Below are positions 35,531 to 47,769 of a stretch of DNA of 64,000 nucleotides, piece after piece. Location of the stretch: positions 22,641,894-22,705,893 of the forward strand of contig NC_079895.1 of assembly GCF_024868665.1 (NCBI RefSeq), read 5' to 3'. Both the position numbers and the translations under genes were made by a program. This DNA is from Triplophysa rosa (Eukaryota; Chordata; Actinopteri; Cypriniformes; Nemacheilidae). Under the pieces are notes generated by a model. It had not been told where the DNA came from. It worked only from the letters and a program-made list of their open reading frames with translations, and did no database searches. The stretch's first letter is position 1, and each line of letters begins with the position of its first letter.

Positions 35531-36859
35531 TCCAAAAAGAGGAAGCTTGAATAAGATGACGGGTTGATTCGTCCTCGACCTGAATGCGGTATAATGAAGA
35601 TTCTGGTGGGTTTTTTCTCCCCCCCACCCTTTTCCCTCTTTCTTTGTGTTCCTCTCTTCCCCTCTTTGCAGTGTTTTTGTGCTGGGTAAGAGCTCGCGAG
35701 AGAGTCTCTCTATAGAGTGCTGATGCAGCCAAACAAAATCCATTCTTTAATTCCCACTCCAAATTCCCATTGAGGAGGCAGGCCAGGCCACCTGCTTTCT
35801 GGGAATGTAGAGGTACCGTCTGTAAACTCTTCCTTCATTTTTCTACCGCTGTCATACATTTCGTTTTGTTGTTTCACCTTCATCTTCCTTTATGAACTAG
35901 CAATATAAAAAGAGAATGCAGTATGTTCTTATTTGAGAAAGCCCAAGCATTTCTGGAACAGATGCCAGGACAGGGGGATAAATCAAAACCACACAGAGGA
36001 ATATGTTTTCTTGCTAAAGGTTTCTCTTTTATAGCTCAGGAAATACAGTGAAGTTCTCGGTTATGTTATGTGACTTAGACGTTTCTCAGCAAATCACTTT
36101 GAAGAAATACAGTGGGATTTGAAAGTCTCAAATCCACCGAGTCGGAATTTCTTGGGTTTCGATCTTTTTATTAACGAACAGTCATTCCAAAACCAATGAT
36201 CAGTGTTATCCCAGCATGAGTCACAATGTTCCAAACAGCATTTCAATCAAAATAAAGAAAATCTGACATTAGGGGCATTCCCACCGCAGGAGCGATTTTG
36301 TAGTTCCTTAACTCTTTGCTGCTTTTTGTTGTGTTCACACTTCTTTAGATTGCATATTGATTATCGATGCCTTGGCACATCTTTGTACAGTTTGAGATGT
36401 TGTTGAGATCTCCAATCTTGTGAAAAGCAGTAGGAAACGTCTACATGTGTCACAGTGAATGAAGTTGCATTGAAAATATTCTTATATTGTTGTGTAATCT
36501 GTAAATTTTAAGCAGATTTTTTGGCTAGCGAAACGGCATTGTGCGTGCGAGACATGTTTAGCTGGGTTAAGCGAATGTGAGCTGGACATTTGCCCAGCGG
36601 ATGTATTAGTCGTAATAAATGCTTTCAGTCCCTGGAGTGCAGGGCTTAGAGTGTGGGAGTGCTATGAGTTTCTGGACTATGGGAATGCATCTCGACTGAG
36701 GATGGATCAATTCAAGGTCACCGAGTGGCTTCCTGCTCTTCTGCTCTGTGCAAACATTGTACACTTGAACAGTCTGAGAAAAGCCGTCGGCTGTAAAGAG
36801 ACTCTGTTTTAAAGTCTGAAGCGTTTATGGGAATCGTAGTACAGCTTTTTTTTATTCTG
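35531..36859. other. unassigned non-coding DNA
   Basis: Single-copy DNA; overlapping frames at 35460-35762 are low-complexity and domain-free. Confidence 0.45.
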
Positions 36860-37270
36860 CCCGTGGTGAGAGATGTTTATAACACGGCTAATTGTCTATT
36901 TCCGGCTAAAGGGCTTCTCCTGTGCCCGTGTGTAAGTGAGCATAAGCCGACAGTGAGCGGGGGAAGATTGATCGCTAGCAAGCGGCTTTCCGGCGTCTGA
37001 GTGAACGCTGAGCTGTGAGGATTGATCAGCTTTCCCGTGGCAGATCTGTCTGTCTTCCTAACAGTCCTCATTACGAAGGAGGCGGGCTAAATTGTGTGTC
37101 TCCGATTAGCAAAATGGGTGTCATCTATCACAGCGCTGCTGGGACAGAGACCTCGGTTTTTTGAAGAGGAGAGAGAGGACGGTGATAAACGGCGACCTTT
37201 CAACAACGCCCTCTGACACGGTGCCCACGGTTGTGTCTGGATCTTAGAAACAGTGAGCGATGAAGGCAAC
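36860..37270. promoter_or_regulatory. candidate conserved non-coding element
   Basis: GC-balanced, repeat-free, with CGGCTAATTGTC, TTGATCGC and ATTGATCAGC motifs. A plausible enhancer-like element in the nck2 upstream/intron DNA; not verified. Confidence 0.25.
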
Positions 37271-37721
37271 GCAATGCTCGATTAGTAGACATACGATAAG
37301 CCCAGAAGCTGTTATCCAAAAATCTGTCACCCGTTTATTCTACAAACATGCTCCAAGCTTATTTTCCCATGACTGCCTTCAGTTGTCATTGTTGATCTTT
37401 TTATCTCAGCAGATTGTACTCGAAACATCTTTTACTGTGCTTTATCGCTCTGTGGCACTGTGCTTTTTTGGAAAAAAGTGCCATCAGATTCTATTGGCCT
37501 GATACAAGGAGGTCTAAGATACCTGGAGAAAGCTGTCTGTTAGCATTTCCATCTTAATGGCTTCCCTTGGCTGGCACAGGACACCCAGAAGTATTGAGAA
37601 AAATTTATGTTGGAACATTACGTGCTGATGGCATCACAAGAGCTTTTTTTAGCCACCATTTTGAGCTCTGATGTGCACTGCAGCAGACAGAAATATAGAA
37701 CATCTATTGGATTACACACTT
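37271..37721. other. unassigned non-coding DNA
   Basis: Nothing recognised. Confidence 0.5.
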
Positions 37722-39269
37722 TTAAAGGGATAGTTCACGAAAAAAACTTGTAGGCGTTTTTCAAAACCTGAATATGACTCTTATATCTGTATGTATATGA
37801 CATCTGTGAAACACAGAAGTAGATATATATTTTTAAATGTCTCAGTGGTTTTGTGTCCATACAATGGAAGTCAATGGGGACCAGTACTAATATTCTTCAA
37901 AAGTTTCTTTTTTTGTGGTCTGCATAAAAAGTCATACCGGTTTAGAATGACATGAAGGTGAATAGGGCTGGGCGATATATCGTTTTTAAGATATATCGAT
38001 ATATTTTTTTCAACGCGATGGGGGATTAGACAATATCGTTAATATCGATATGGGGTGTGTTCAACTTGAAGCGGCTCTGTGGTGTCTGACATGCGCAGCA
38101 CCCATGCGCAGAGTGAGCCGAGCACTCTTGCTCTGCGCGCGAACTGGACGGACCCCGCAATTTACATGATTTAAACAAGTGGTGTGCAGCTGTATGCAGG
38201 GTTTTTCCTGCATAGAGAAATTGTCGTGTCAAATGTCGTGCCGCCTCAGGCTCTCGCCAAAATTGTGTTGTGAGTCTTCACAAGAAATGCTGCGTGCATT
38301 TAACAGACTGTCATTTGTAACTGCAGTTGCGACATTACGCCACAGCAGAGGCGCTGTTTCGTTATCAGCACACTGAGGCGCTAAAAAGAGTTGCAGAACA
38401 AGAGCCTAGAGCCAAGCATGTGTTTCACGGCTGTTTGTTTTGCATCCAAGTACGTTTAATTTCTTGAAATTTCTTAAATTAACATGACGTACATCATTGT
38501 AATGTCTTTAGCTGTGCAATTGGATCGTTGAATCAGCGTATACTGTACACAGTGAGTTCGCCAGTATGAACGAACATTGCGTTTAGAACGACTCGCACAC
38601 GAATGACTCATTTGAACCGATTCATTTAAACTATTGAACTTTTCAGTCACTTGCGAATATAAGAGATCATTTAAAGTGAACCACAGAGAATGAAAGATGT
38701 GAATGAGCTTTGCTCATTTTGAAAGACTGGTTAATTCAGTTGGCTATTGTGGGCTGAAAAGTTAGTTGAAAATGATAAAAAGCTTTATTTGATAAAAAAA
38801 AAACATTTCTGTTTGGTTGAATAAAAGTAATGTTTTATATAGCTTAATAATTGTCATTTTTATCTAATTTTGTTAGAACTTTTAATATGTCAAACTCAGA
38901 GTCACTTTGGTTAATCCACTTAAAGGTACGGTAGGCCTACGTGTGTGTGTGTGTGTACAAGATCAGGATGGCACCACCTCAGCCTCATTTTGAGCCAGGA
39001 AAAACCCTGTGTGTTTTCAAATAGGGAAAAAAACCCTGTCATTGAATTTCTTTTCACAAGCCATTTTAATAAAGGTGATTGTGACACGTCACATGAGGCT
39101 TTGACTTGCTAGTAAACATTTATTCTACTTTGTAGAAAATATCGATATACATATCGGATATCGCCTTTCATTAAAAAAATACAGAGATATGAATTTTGGT
39201 CAATATCGCCCAGCCCTAAAGGTGAATAAACAAAAGAATTTTAATTTTGTTAGTAAACTAAGCCTTTAA
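37722..39269. repeat. cypriniform AGTTCACCC MITE split by hAT
   Basis: TTAAAGGGATAGTTCACG at 37722 and a TTAA-bounded right end at 39266-39269. The hAT at 37963-39218 interrupts it. Confidence 0.75.
37963..39218. mobile_element. hAT element, TAGGGCTGGGCGATATATCG ends
   Basis: TAGGGCTGGGCGATATATCG and, in reverse, TAGGGCTGGGCGATATTGAC. Exact TSD AAGGTGAA (37955-37962 and 39219-39226). No transposase frame. Confidence 0.92.
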
Positions 39270-39325
39270 CTGCCAATTAAACACATTAGTCACTAGCAAA
39301 AGAAGCACATCTAGCATAATAAAAT

Positions 39326-40129
39326 TAGGGTTGCGCAATATTAAAGGAGTCATATTTCACGGCTAAAACGAATATTGTTGTTTGTTTTAGATGTAACGCA
39401 ATGTGTATACACCATTTAAAGTTTAAAAAAAACATTGTATTTTCCACATACCGTGCATGTTTGTATCTCCTCTTTGCCCCGCCTCTCTGAAACACGCTGA
39501 TTTTTTACAAAGCCCATGGCTCTGAAAAGCGAGGTGTGCTATGATTGGCCAGTTCACCAGTGCGTAGTGATTGGTCAAATACTGCAAGCATTTCACAGAA
39601 ATGTAACGCCTCTTACCATATTCGGAACATCAGGTTCCAAAGCAGTTGTACCCCACCTTAACTACGTGTAGATTTGGGCGGTCTTAGTCAAACCATGTTA
39701 CGAAGTTACGTAGATTCGCCGAGGTGTGGTTACACGAGGCGTTTCAGGCAAGTCTGGTTGAGCATTCGCTTTTAGATAGAATGCCTCTTTTATTCCCACA
39801 CTTTCATTTGTGCAATTTTACGTGTCTAATACATGCATGGGCAACTTATAACACACCAAAAAAACAGAAAAACACGTACTTCTGCCATATGAGCCCTTTA
39901 AAAAAGGAAATTTGCAATAACTTTGTAAATTTGATGCAATGCGATGCGATATTGCTTTAAGTTTGTAAAATCAATTAAAATATATTTCAAAATGGAAAAT
40001 GATGTGACGAACAACAGCCTTGTTTTACTGTTGAAGTTCTTAAAAACAAATTTGACAATGTTATTGCAAGCTATTGCAGTATGCATATTTGGACATTTGC
40101 AGTACATTTAGATATATTGTGCAGTCCTA
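39326..40129. mobile_element. hAT-like MITE holding a TTAA MITE
   Basis: TAGGGTTGCGCAATAT and, in reverse, TAGGACTGCACAATATATC are the inverted ends. The TSD is not clear in the AT-rich flanks. The MITE at 39341-39901 is inserted just inside its left end. Confidence 0.65.
39341..39901. mobile_element. TTAA-flanked MITE, AAAGGGGTCATAT family, copy 2
   Basis: Starts TTAAAGGAGTCATATTTC, ends in TTAA at 39898-39901, and is closely similar throughout to 8292-8887. Confidence 0.85.
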
Positions 40130-40269
40130 TAAAAATATTGCTTATGATATAGCTTGAAAAAATCTATTTCAAATGTCCATTAATATAGAAAACCGAGCTT
40201 GTTTTGTTATCTGTTCTCTCTGCACAAATACATTTTGGCTTCATTTGATTTTTCCCTTCTAACCTATCT
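40130..40269. other. unassigned non-coding DNA
   Basis: Nothing recognised. Confidence 0.5.
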
Positions 40270-40720
40270 GCATCAATGATGAGCTTTAAACTGATGTCTC
40301 TCCTGCCCCCCATTTACCTGAGAGAGGATCGTATCAAGAATCCCCGTCTTCTCCATGGCTCTCTTTTTCCCTCTACCAAAACACGGAGAGTTGAGGTCAC
40401 GCTTCCAGTAATGGATGAATCCGAGGCACGCAGCCGGTAAAGTGGAATGACTAGATTAAAGCGCGGGGACATTTTTATTCAGCTGCCGCGCTGTCTTAGC
40501 CGGCCTCTTTACTAATTGAACTGTCATTTGATGACCGCTTTCAGAGAAGACCAGCCCTGCCTTTGAGCTGCCATATTTGCATATATGAAATACAGCCCGG
40601 CGTGGATATTCATCTCACCAGTGCTAATGAAATCTTTTATGTGCCGTAATTGCGTGTGGGAAGCTTTGTACTCTAGTGTTAATATAGGAATTACTGTCTT
40701 CTTTACGCAGCAAAACAAAA
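40270..40720. promoter_or_regulatory. candidate conserved non-coding element upstream of the nck2 exon
   Basis: Repeat-free, GC-balanced island with TTTACTAATTGAACTGTC, ATTTGCATATATG and GTGCTAATGAAATC motifs (homeodomain- and octamer-like). It lies about 2 kb upstream of the nck2 coding exon, most likely in its 5' intron. Inference from composition. Confidence 0.3.
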
Positions 40721-41149
40721 AGCGAAAAGGTGATTTGTCTGTGTTCAGGGTCCGTAATGAATGGTCACATTGGTCTCATGCTTGGCTTGCAGAACAAGGT
40801 TTGCATCGTATTTTGGCGAAGACTTGGCACTTAAAAATCCGACATGTGAAGTGCACAACCATAGTTATACAGTCATACAGTCAATATGGAACATGCATCC
40901 GAACATCATTAAACAAATTTGTGGATAGGACATGGGACATCAGGATGTCGATGGGGGCACTGAGACTCCTCAGAAGGACTCCAGAAGGTGTCAAATTAAA
41001 TAAGAGAATTTTAGACCAACTGAGCGGTTTCAGCATTCTGAAATGGGAAGTCTGGCATATGGGATCTACATCACTTGTGCGTTGTAGTCAAAGCGTGAAA
41101 TGAAAGCTGTTGCTTATGCATATACACACCCACATGTACATACACTCTC
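40721..41149. other. unassigned non-coding DNA
   Basis: The 172-codon frame at 40585-41103 runs through here; no domain or splice logic, so it is not called as a gene. Confidence 0.4.
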
Positions 41150-41480
41150 AGACTCGCTAGGTAGGTCTCTCTCGCTTTCTCTCTCTCGCTCTTCAAATGG
41201 CTGTGCATTTGACTCCGTAGCCATTCCAAAAGCCTTTTCGAGCGAGAAAACCGAGCTTTAAGTGTGCTTGCCCCGAAACACCATCAATACTTAATCTGTC
41301 CATTACTATTCAGCGCATATTTAATCCTTCAGCATCTCCCCCTCACGTAGCAGGCAAGGCGTTTAAACTCTGCCATGCCAATAAACCCGCCTACTTATTA
41401 ATTTATGGGTTTAGCAATTGCCAGCTATATCGTTTCTGTCATTTTGCTGGAAGGAACAAGAATATTTCACGTCTGTGCAC
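41150..41480. promoter_or_regulatory. candidate conserved non-coding element
   Basis: Repeat-free sequence with TACTTATTAATTTATGGG and CAATACTTAATCTGTCC; resembles vertebrate conserved intronic DNA. Not verified. Confidence 0.25.
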
Positions 41481-42705
41481 AAGTTTTTGAAATACATTTT
41501 AATGGCTTTCCTGCGCTGTTTTTTTATACGACCAATGGCAAGGATTAAGTGGCTTCACCTTTGTGTATATGTGTGACAATTTTCTTCCTCTTTCTCTTTA
41601 TTACTCTGCCTTGGTTTCTTAATCTTCGGTTTGATTGTTTGTTTGGTTCCTTAGGCTTGTTAGTGTTGTCAGCTGTACTGAGATATATTCGGTTTGACTG
41701 TTTAATAGAATGAGGATGTTTATGGAACAGCAGCTTTGTTGGTTGACCTATATGAGTCAATTACAGACAAAGCTGGCCAATGTCGCACAGAAGAGATTGT
41801 TTTCAGATTTTACCCTGTGTTTAGGTAAAATTTTCATTTTTGTTTCATTCTGTGAACTAATAACAATATTTCTGCCAAATTGCTAATAAAAATTTTGTTT
41901 ATATTTGCATTTATTTGCAGAAAATGAAAACTTGGGAAACAGGTCAAAATAACAGGAAAGATGCTCTATTATTTCAGACTTCAAATACTACAACGCAAAC
42001 AAGTTCATATTCACTTTTAAGTAATACAACAGTAATATGTGTACAGTACATGTATTTAGGAAAAGTTCAACAATTTTCTTTTTATGTGATAACCTGAATT
42101 TTTATCACAGTTGTCATGTGTATTGTCATGCTGTCAGTCGTTCACATTGCGGTTGGATGTCTTTGTCACTCCTGAGGTTTGATTTTGTTGAAATTCAACA
42201 GACACTGGACTGGAATGTTCACAATACATCTAGAAATGCTGATTAAATGAAAATTTTGAATGGTTTTCGTGGCTGTATGCGTTATAAAATAAGGCATATT
42301 AATCTAATATTAAAAAAGAAATTACGTTTATTTTATTTAAACATGAATCTTTGTAAAAACATCTTTGCACTTCTCACGCTTTCTCTCCCTCTCTGCATGG
42401 GGTTGGGTGGAGGGAGTGTGAGCTCACCTGCCGTGTTAAATAGAGCGTATGTAATCACGTCTGTCTCCTGTCTGAGTCATGCATTCGTCAGAAAGACCTG
42501 TCTTAATGTCTTATTGCTGGAAAATAATTGAATTTGAATTTTCCATCTTATCTGTACATTTACCTTTGCATTTAAGAGACAGTTTGTCAGTCTACCATGT
42601 AATAAATAATTTGTTTATGGGCACATTTCTTATTCAGTACTGCGAGTATTTGTGGAGTTTATTGGATAGGTCATCTTAAATTCAATCCTCTCTTTCTTGT
42701 TCCAG
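41481..42705. other. probable nck2 5' intron
   Basis: AT-rich sequence leading into a strong polypyrimidine acceptor (CTCTCTTTCTTGTTCCAG, AG at 42704-42705). No other exon recognised. Confidence 0.55.
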
Positions 42706-42947
42706 TGGGACTCGATGAAAGATGACAGAGGAGGTGATTGTTATAGCCAAGTGGGACTACACAGCTCAGCAAGACCAGGAGCTGGACATCCGGAAGAACG
42801 AGCGCCTGTGGCTGCTGGATGATTCCAAAACCTGGTGGAGAGTCCGCAACGCGTCCAACCGGACCGGCTACGTCCCCTCTAATTACGTGGAGCGCAAGAA
42901 CAGTCTGAAAAAAACCTCGCTAGTGAAGAACCTGAAGGACACTCTCG
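42706..42947 (+). CDS. nck2: Nck2 adaptor protein, first coding exon (SH3-1)
   Basis: The exon starts after the acceptor at 42704-42705 and has a 16-bp 5' UTR; the ATG is at 42722. It encodes residues 1-75 plus the first base of codon 76, then a GTAAGA donor at 42948 (phase 1). Residues 4-58 form the first SH3 domain, with the ALYDY-like AKWDYTAQQ, the WW pair (WWRVRN) and [11 protein letters not shown]. The linker [10 protein letters not shown] follows. [15 protein letters not shown] marks Nck2 rather than Nck1. Nck2 is a cytoplasmic adaptor with three SH3 domains and one SH2 domain, linking phosphotyrosine receptors to actin regulators such as N-WASP and PAK. The later SH3 and SH2 exons are not in the remaining 21 kb, so this intron is long or the gene is cut here. 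I cannot choose between fish nck2a and nck2b. Confidence 0.95.
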
Positions 42948-43427
42948 GTAAGAACTTTCATAGTTAAGTGAAGCGGTACGTCAATTCATAGTCCTATTAG
43001 GGCGAACCGCTTCGCTCGGCGGAAATCTTGCAAATGTCCCCGGCAGCTATTTCTGTGTGGGTAATAGCCATGTACAGCTTCTTTGTGCTTGCAATCTCCA
43101 AAACTGTTGGCTAAGCTTATGGTGCAATAAAATATTTTGAATTACCAATAAAAACTGACAACAGTAGTACTATATTGTGCTCCATGATGCTAGGAAACTG
43201 CATTTTTTATATCTGGTCCAACTAATGAGCATGTGCTGTGTAAAGCAAAAAAGATGAGGCAGCGAGTTTATAATTGAGCCAATTGGCTTGGTTTAACTGA
43301 AAGACTGTATTTTTTTCTTAAAGCCAACATGGTGTGTCTTCTCCCATTTCTTTTTCTATTACTGGTCTGTCTCCTTCATGTGCCATCTCTGCAAGTGGCA
43401 GTTTTCTTCAGTATAACATCATAGCTG
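42948..43427. other. nck2 intron start
   Basis: Non-coding DNA after the phase-1 donor; no repeat recognised. Confidence 0.6.
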
Positions 43428-43670
43428 TTAAAGGGATAGTTCACCCAAAAATCATTCTATCATCGTTTAGTCAGCCTTACGTCATTTTAACACTGTCTGA
43501 CTTTCTGTCTGTAGAACACAAAAGTAGATATTTTGAAGAACGTTGATAAGCAAACAACATTGGAGCACATTGACTTTTGACATTTCTCAAAATATCTTCT
43601 TTTGTGTTTCAAAGAACAAAGACTTTTTTTATTTTAAAAATTAAAAACTTGGTGGTAACTATCCCTTTAA
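43428..43670. mobile_element. cypriniform AGTTCACCC MITE (first of a pair)
   Basis: TTAAAGGGATAGTTCACCC to AACTATCCCTTTAA, 243 bp. It shares its right-hand TTAA with the next element. Confidence 0.85.
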
Positions 43671-44066
43671 AGGGCAAGTTCACCCAAAAATGACAAAATT
43701 CTGACAAAATTTACTATTCATTTCTTTGTTCTGATGAACGCAGAGAAAGATATTTGGAAGAATGCTTATAACCAAACAGAGCTTGCCCCCCCATACACTC
43801 CCATAGTAGGAAAAATTACTTTATCTTTTTTTGTTCTGTTGAACATAAAAGAAGATTTTGAAGAATGTAGGACAGCAAACAGTTTTGAGTCATTTTTTTT
43901 TTTCCTACTATGGGAGTGAATGGGGGGCATGCTCTGTTTGGTTATAATCATTCTTCCAAATATCTTTCTGTGTTCATCAGAACAAAGAAATTAATGCAGA
44001 TTTGGAACAACACGAAGGTGAGTCAATGAAGACAGAATTTTCATTTTGGGGTGAACTTGCCCTTGA
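43667..44066. mobile_element. AGTTCACCC-like MITE (second of a pair)
   Basis: TTAAAGGGCAAGTTCACCC to GGGTGAACTTGCCCTTGA. Long inverted arms with GGAAGAATGCTTATAACC and its complement. The right TTAA has mutated to TTGA. Confidence 0.85.
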
Positions 44067-45002
44067 ATACCTGGCCGTCTTCTATCCTCACAAGCAGTCG
44101 GATTTAAGGTTCAGCTGAAGATTGGTTGGTCATTAGATAAATTGTGTTTTACCGATGAGCTCGTGCAGGTCCAGACTTCATGCCGCTTTGGTAGGTGATG
44201 ACGTGTGTGAGACGCCTTCGCAGTCGCCATGCCCTACTTCCCTGTACGCCTCCAGAGCTTATTGCTTTCAGCACTCAATCTGTCATCTCAAGCCACTAAG
44301 GCAGACTCTTGGGACGGAAGCTTTTTGTGTACATGCTGACAGCACAAAACAAACACACACAGAGATACATTAGGAAACACCTTGTGCGTCTTTGGTTGTG
44401 TGACCGTTTATAAAAATTGGATTGGAGGTGATGGATATGGAGTTAACTTGAAGGCTTTTTTTGATGCATTTTGTAATACATGAGAGGCTTTTGTTTTAAA
44501 ATGTATCTTAGGTTTGTGGCCCTTGTAGCTGGTTCTTGAAGACAAGCGACCCCTTCTGTCCGTTATTATTTGTGAAGGCATAGTCCATTATCCGGAGAGT
44601 TGGACCTTAATGTGAACATTGGTTTGTTTTGCCTTGATTTACTTAGGTTTCTTAGGGGTGTTAGGAATGGATATATCATGATGTGATTAAAAAAAAGTAC
44701 ATTATTTATTGTGGCTCTATGGTTATTTTGTACAGACAGATGATGCATTTGATGCTTTGGTTGAGCTGCCAACGCATGTTGTATCTTTTTTTGTGCTTTT
44801 AGTGCTCTCTCTTATGGTTTAATTTTCTAATTCCTTTCTTATTTAAAATTTTATGTTAAGTCTTTTTTTTCTGTTCATTTTTAATAATTTACATACAAAG
44901 CGTTCATTTAAATGCTCAATGGTGCCAATTGTGTAACAAGTATATGGACTACAGAAATGTTTTTAAATGGTTAATATTTAATAAATAAATGTGTTATTTA
45001 TA
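44067..45002. other. unassigned intronic DNA
   Basis: No exon or element end recognised; the frame at 44155-44373 has no domain. Confidence 0.5.
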
Positions 45003-45268
45003 GTTCAGGGTAACACTTTACAGTAAGGTTGTATTTGTCAAAATTAGTAAATGCATTAACATGAACTAACCCTGAGCAATGTTGTATTTCAGCATTTATT
45101 AATATTTGTTAATGTTAAATATTATCAACACAGTTATTCATGTTAGTTCACGGTGCATTATCTAATGTTAACAGTTCAACGTTTGATTTTTAAGATGAAT
45201 AAATCCTGTAAAAGTGTTGATCATTGTTAGTTCATGTTAGCTAATGCATTAACTAAAGTGTCACCAAT
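45003..45268. repeat. GGTAACACTTTACA fish palindromic MITE
   Basis: AGGGTAACACTTTACAGTAA start, then ATGCATTAACATGAACTAAC, mirrored near the right end by TTAGTTCATGTTAGCTAATG. A common fish palindromic repeat; the right terminus is degraded (AAAGTGTCACC). Confidence 0.75.
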
Positions 45269-45743
45269 TTCAGTTCATGTATTGTATATTGTATCGGATC
45301 ATGAGCTGAGTGTATGGTTTCTATAATTTCATCCTTACACATTATTTCTGTGCTATATAACATTAGATGGTATCACTAGAACATCAGAGTAAATCAGTTG
45401 TGTGCAGAGTCATATTTACCATCACTGGCTTTACCGCAAGTGTAAGTTATTCATCAGTTCTCCCATGGGCCGTCTCAAGACCTAGATTCAGTGAGACATA
45501 CAGGTGTGTCAGGATTAATGGATTTTTAGGTCCAGTGCATCCCAATTCTTACCCTGCTCATACAAAGCCTGAGTTTCCAATTCCACATGCTCCTGAAAGA
45601 GAGATAATTCATTAGTATTGCTAGAAAATGTAACCTGAAAAGTCGAGAGAAAATACAGAATGCATGAAAAGCCCATGTCTCTTACAGTGACAAATAAGGA
45701 TTTCATTGGATGCTGATTTATAAGAGACCATTCACACGGCACT
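45269..45743. other. unassigned intronic DNA
   Basis: Nothing recognised. Confidence 0.5.
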
Positions 45744-45751
45744 GACTAACG

Positions 45752-46041
45752 CAGTAGTTCTCAAACTGGGGGCCCCGAGATGGATCCAGGGGGCCACAGA
45801 TTTTGTGGCATTTTATGAAATATAGAAATTGATCATAGATTTTATGCAATCAAACATCAGAAAAATAAGACCACCAGACAAAAGAATTAATGTTTCAGCA
45901 TTGTATAACCGAATATGTTTTTGTTTAAATAAAAATGTTAAATTTAAGATTATAAGTCTTTATTTGGGGGGCCGCAAAGCGATCTACACAAAGTACTCTA
46001 CACAAAGGGGGCCTTACAACGAAAAATTTTGAGAACCACTG
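45752..46041. mobile_element. hAT MITE, CAGTAGTTCTCAAAC ends
   Basis: CAGTAGTTCTCAAACTGGGG and, in reverse, CAGTGGTTCTCAAAATTTTT. Exact TSD GACTAACG at 45744-45751 and 46042-46049, with TA at its centre. 290 bp, non-coding. Confidence 0.92.
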
Positions 46042-46079
46042 GACTAACGTATGTTTATGTTTACCCTCCACTATCTCCA

Positions 46080-46430
46080 TTTGAAATCATTTGCAGGTCT
46101 GCGTAATAGCACGCTTAGCCCTGCATATGCTTTAGTCCATCCCATATGCGATTACCATGAGTTAATGAGCTCTGAATAACATTTTGTTATTTTGTTAATG
46201 AGTTCCTAACAACAGGAAGCAATGAATCCGAATCGATAATGCGCCTCTGCTGTGGGGGTAGAGACGCAGAGAGTTTTAATAGCTAATGAAGTTATTAAAC
46301 GCAATGAATTTTCAGCCAATGAAACTGGAGCAGGCCATCATTCAGCTTTCAGGAAACAGTGTAACATTTTACCTGCTTTATTTCCATTGTGTTCCATTGT
46401 GTGCGTGCGTAAATTCTTGGCAGGTTAACA
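46080..46430. promoter_or_regulatory. candidate conserved intronic element
   Basis: Repeat-free DNA dense in GAGTTAATGAG, AGCTAATGAAGTTATTA and CATATGC-type motifs, about 3.3 kb downstream of the nck2 exon. Inference only. Confidence 0.25.
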
Positions 46431-47116
46431 GGAGGATTGTTGAAGCAAGTTAGACGAGACGTTGAAATACAACTCCTCATTCAGATTTAATCTGTCACTT
46501 CGCATTCAGCTTTGAGATAACAACAAATGTAAAGGATTCAATTATTTTTGTTCAAAGCTGAGAGCTCAATGTCTGCACAGCAGTAGTTCTTATTTAGTCT
46601 CTGCATGCTCGGTTTCTCTGACAAAAACCATTCCTTGCGTGGGATTCTTTTTTCTCTGACAGATCGTAAACAAGAAACTATTTGGAGTTCTGGATGCATT
46701 AATATTCCCCCTATAAGGTGTGAAACAAAGATAGCGGGGGGAATTTTCTTGTATTCCATTGGGACGGTCATCAATATGCAGCGGTGACCTTCTGAGTGAA
46801 TTCTGTATTGGGAATTAATTCTCACAGCGAGGCCATAGGGGACTTATGATTGGTGGTTGTCACGGATACCTGCGTTCAAACCCTGCCTCCATCCTGTTGA
46901 GCTCAAAAACCTGTCCCTCTTTGAAGATCTAAGGATCGTCAGTGTGTACACGCACAGAAATTCAGAATTCAGACACGCTAACCATTATTCCACATGCATC
47001 TCATGAGAGCTGTAGTGTGAATTGGCAATTCTTAATAACTCTGCAACTGATCTGTATAGAGGAAATTCCTGGTTCCACCCCCCTAACTTAAAGCAATGTT
47101 CAATGTTCATTATAAG
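46431..47116. other. unassigned intronic DNA
   Basis: Single-copy; no exon recognised. Confidence 0.5.
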
Positions 47117-47472
47117 TTAAAGACCCACTGTGGTGAAAGTTTTTAATGTTGTTATGTGTCTCTGCTGTGTTTTTAATATGCATTTAGACAAAACGTGTGC
47201 AAATTCATTATTCAAAACCATTGCAGAGCATTCTCCCCATAATACTGCAGTTTACCAAAGATCGTCTCAGAAATGCGTTTTTTCTGTGTCATAAACCTGC
47301 AACCTCGTTGGCAGTTGCGCATCTTGTCAATATTAATATCTTTGGTTAAATTAAAGTCATTTTACAGCATGAAGAAATTATTGTCACAGGAAAAAATACT
47401 TTTACATATGCTGTTTTGATGTTCAAAGATGAGTTTTAAGTGATAAAATTATCGACTGCAGGGGGACTTTAA
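47117..47472. mobile_element. TTAA-flanked MITE, AAAGACCCACTG type
   Basis: TTAAAGACCCACTGTGGTG and, in reverse, TTAAAGTCCCCCTGCAGTCG, each bounded by TTAA. 356 bp, non-coding. Confidence 0.8.
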
Positions 47473-47769
47473 ACTCTATCGACAGCATTTGTAATGTCGA
47501 CTTGGAGAGTTGTGGTAACAGTAAGGCATTTAAGGCCCCCTTTTTTTTATACCAAAAACAGTAACTATAAAGATTATGGGCGAGATTTACTAAACAGGGC
47601 AAAATAGTGCAATAGAGCAATTTAAAAAAAGCATCGATGGGAGTGGAAATTTCTGTGGGGGATTTACTAACAAGGCGCACATTAAAAAACACAGGCGCAA
47701 TATCTCATTCCCATAATGACCAACGCAATCTACTAAACATTGCGCAAATTAGCGCAGGGTAGTGATGTT

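Noticed and set aside
40585..41103. 172-codon open frame (+)
   Set aside because: Long, but it has no domain, signal or transmembrane pattern, and no splice or promoter context. It runs through a probable non-coding island.
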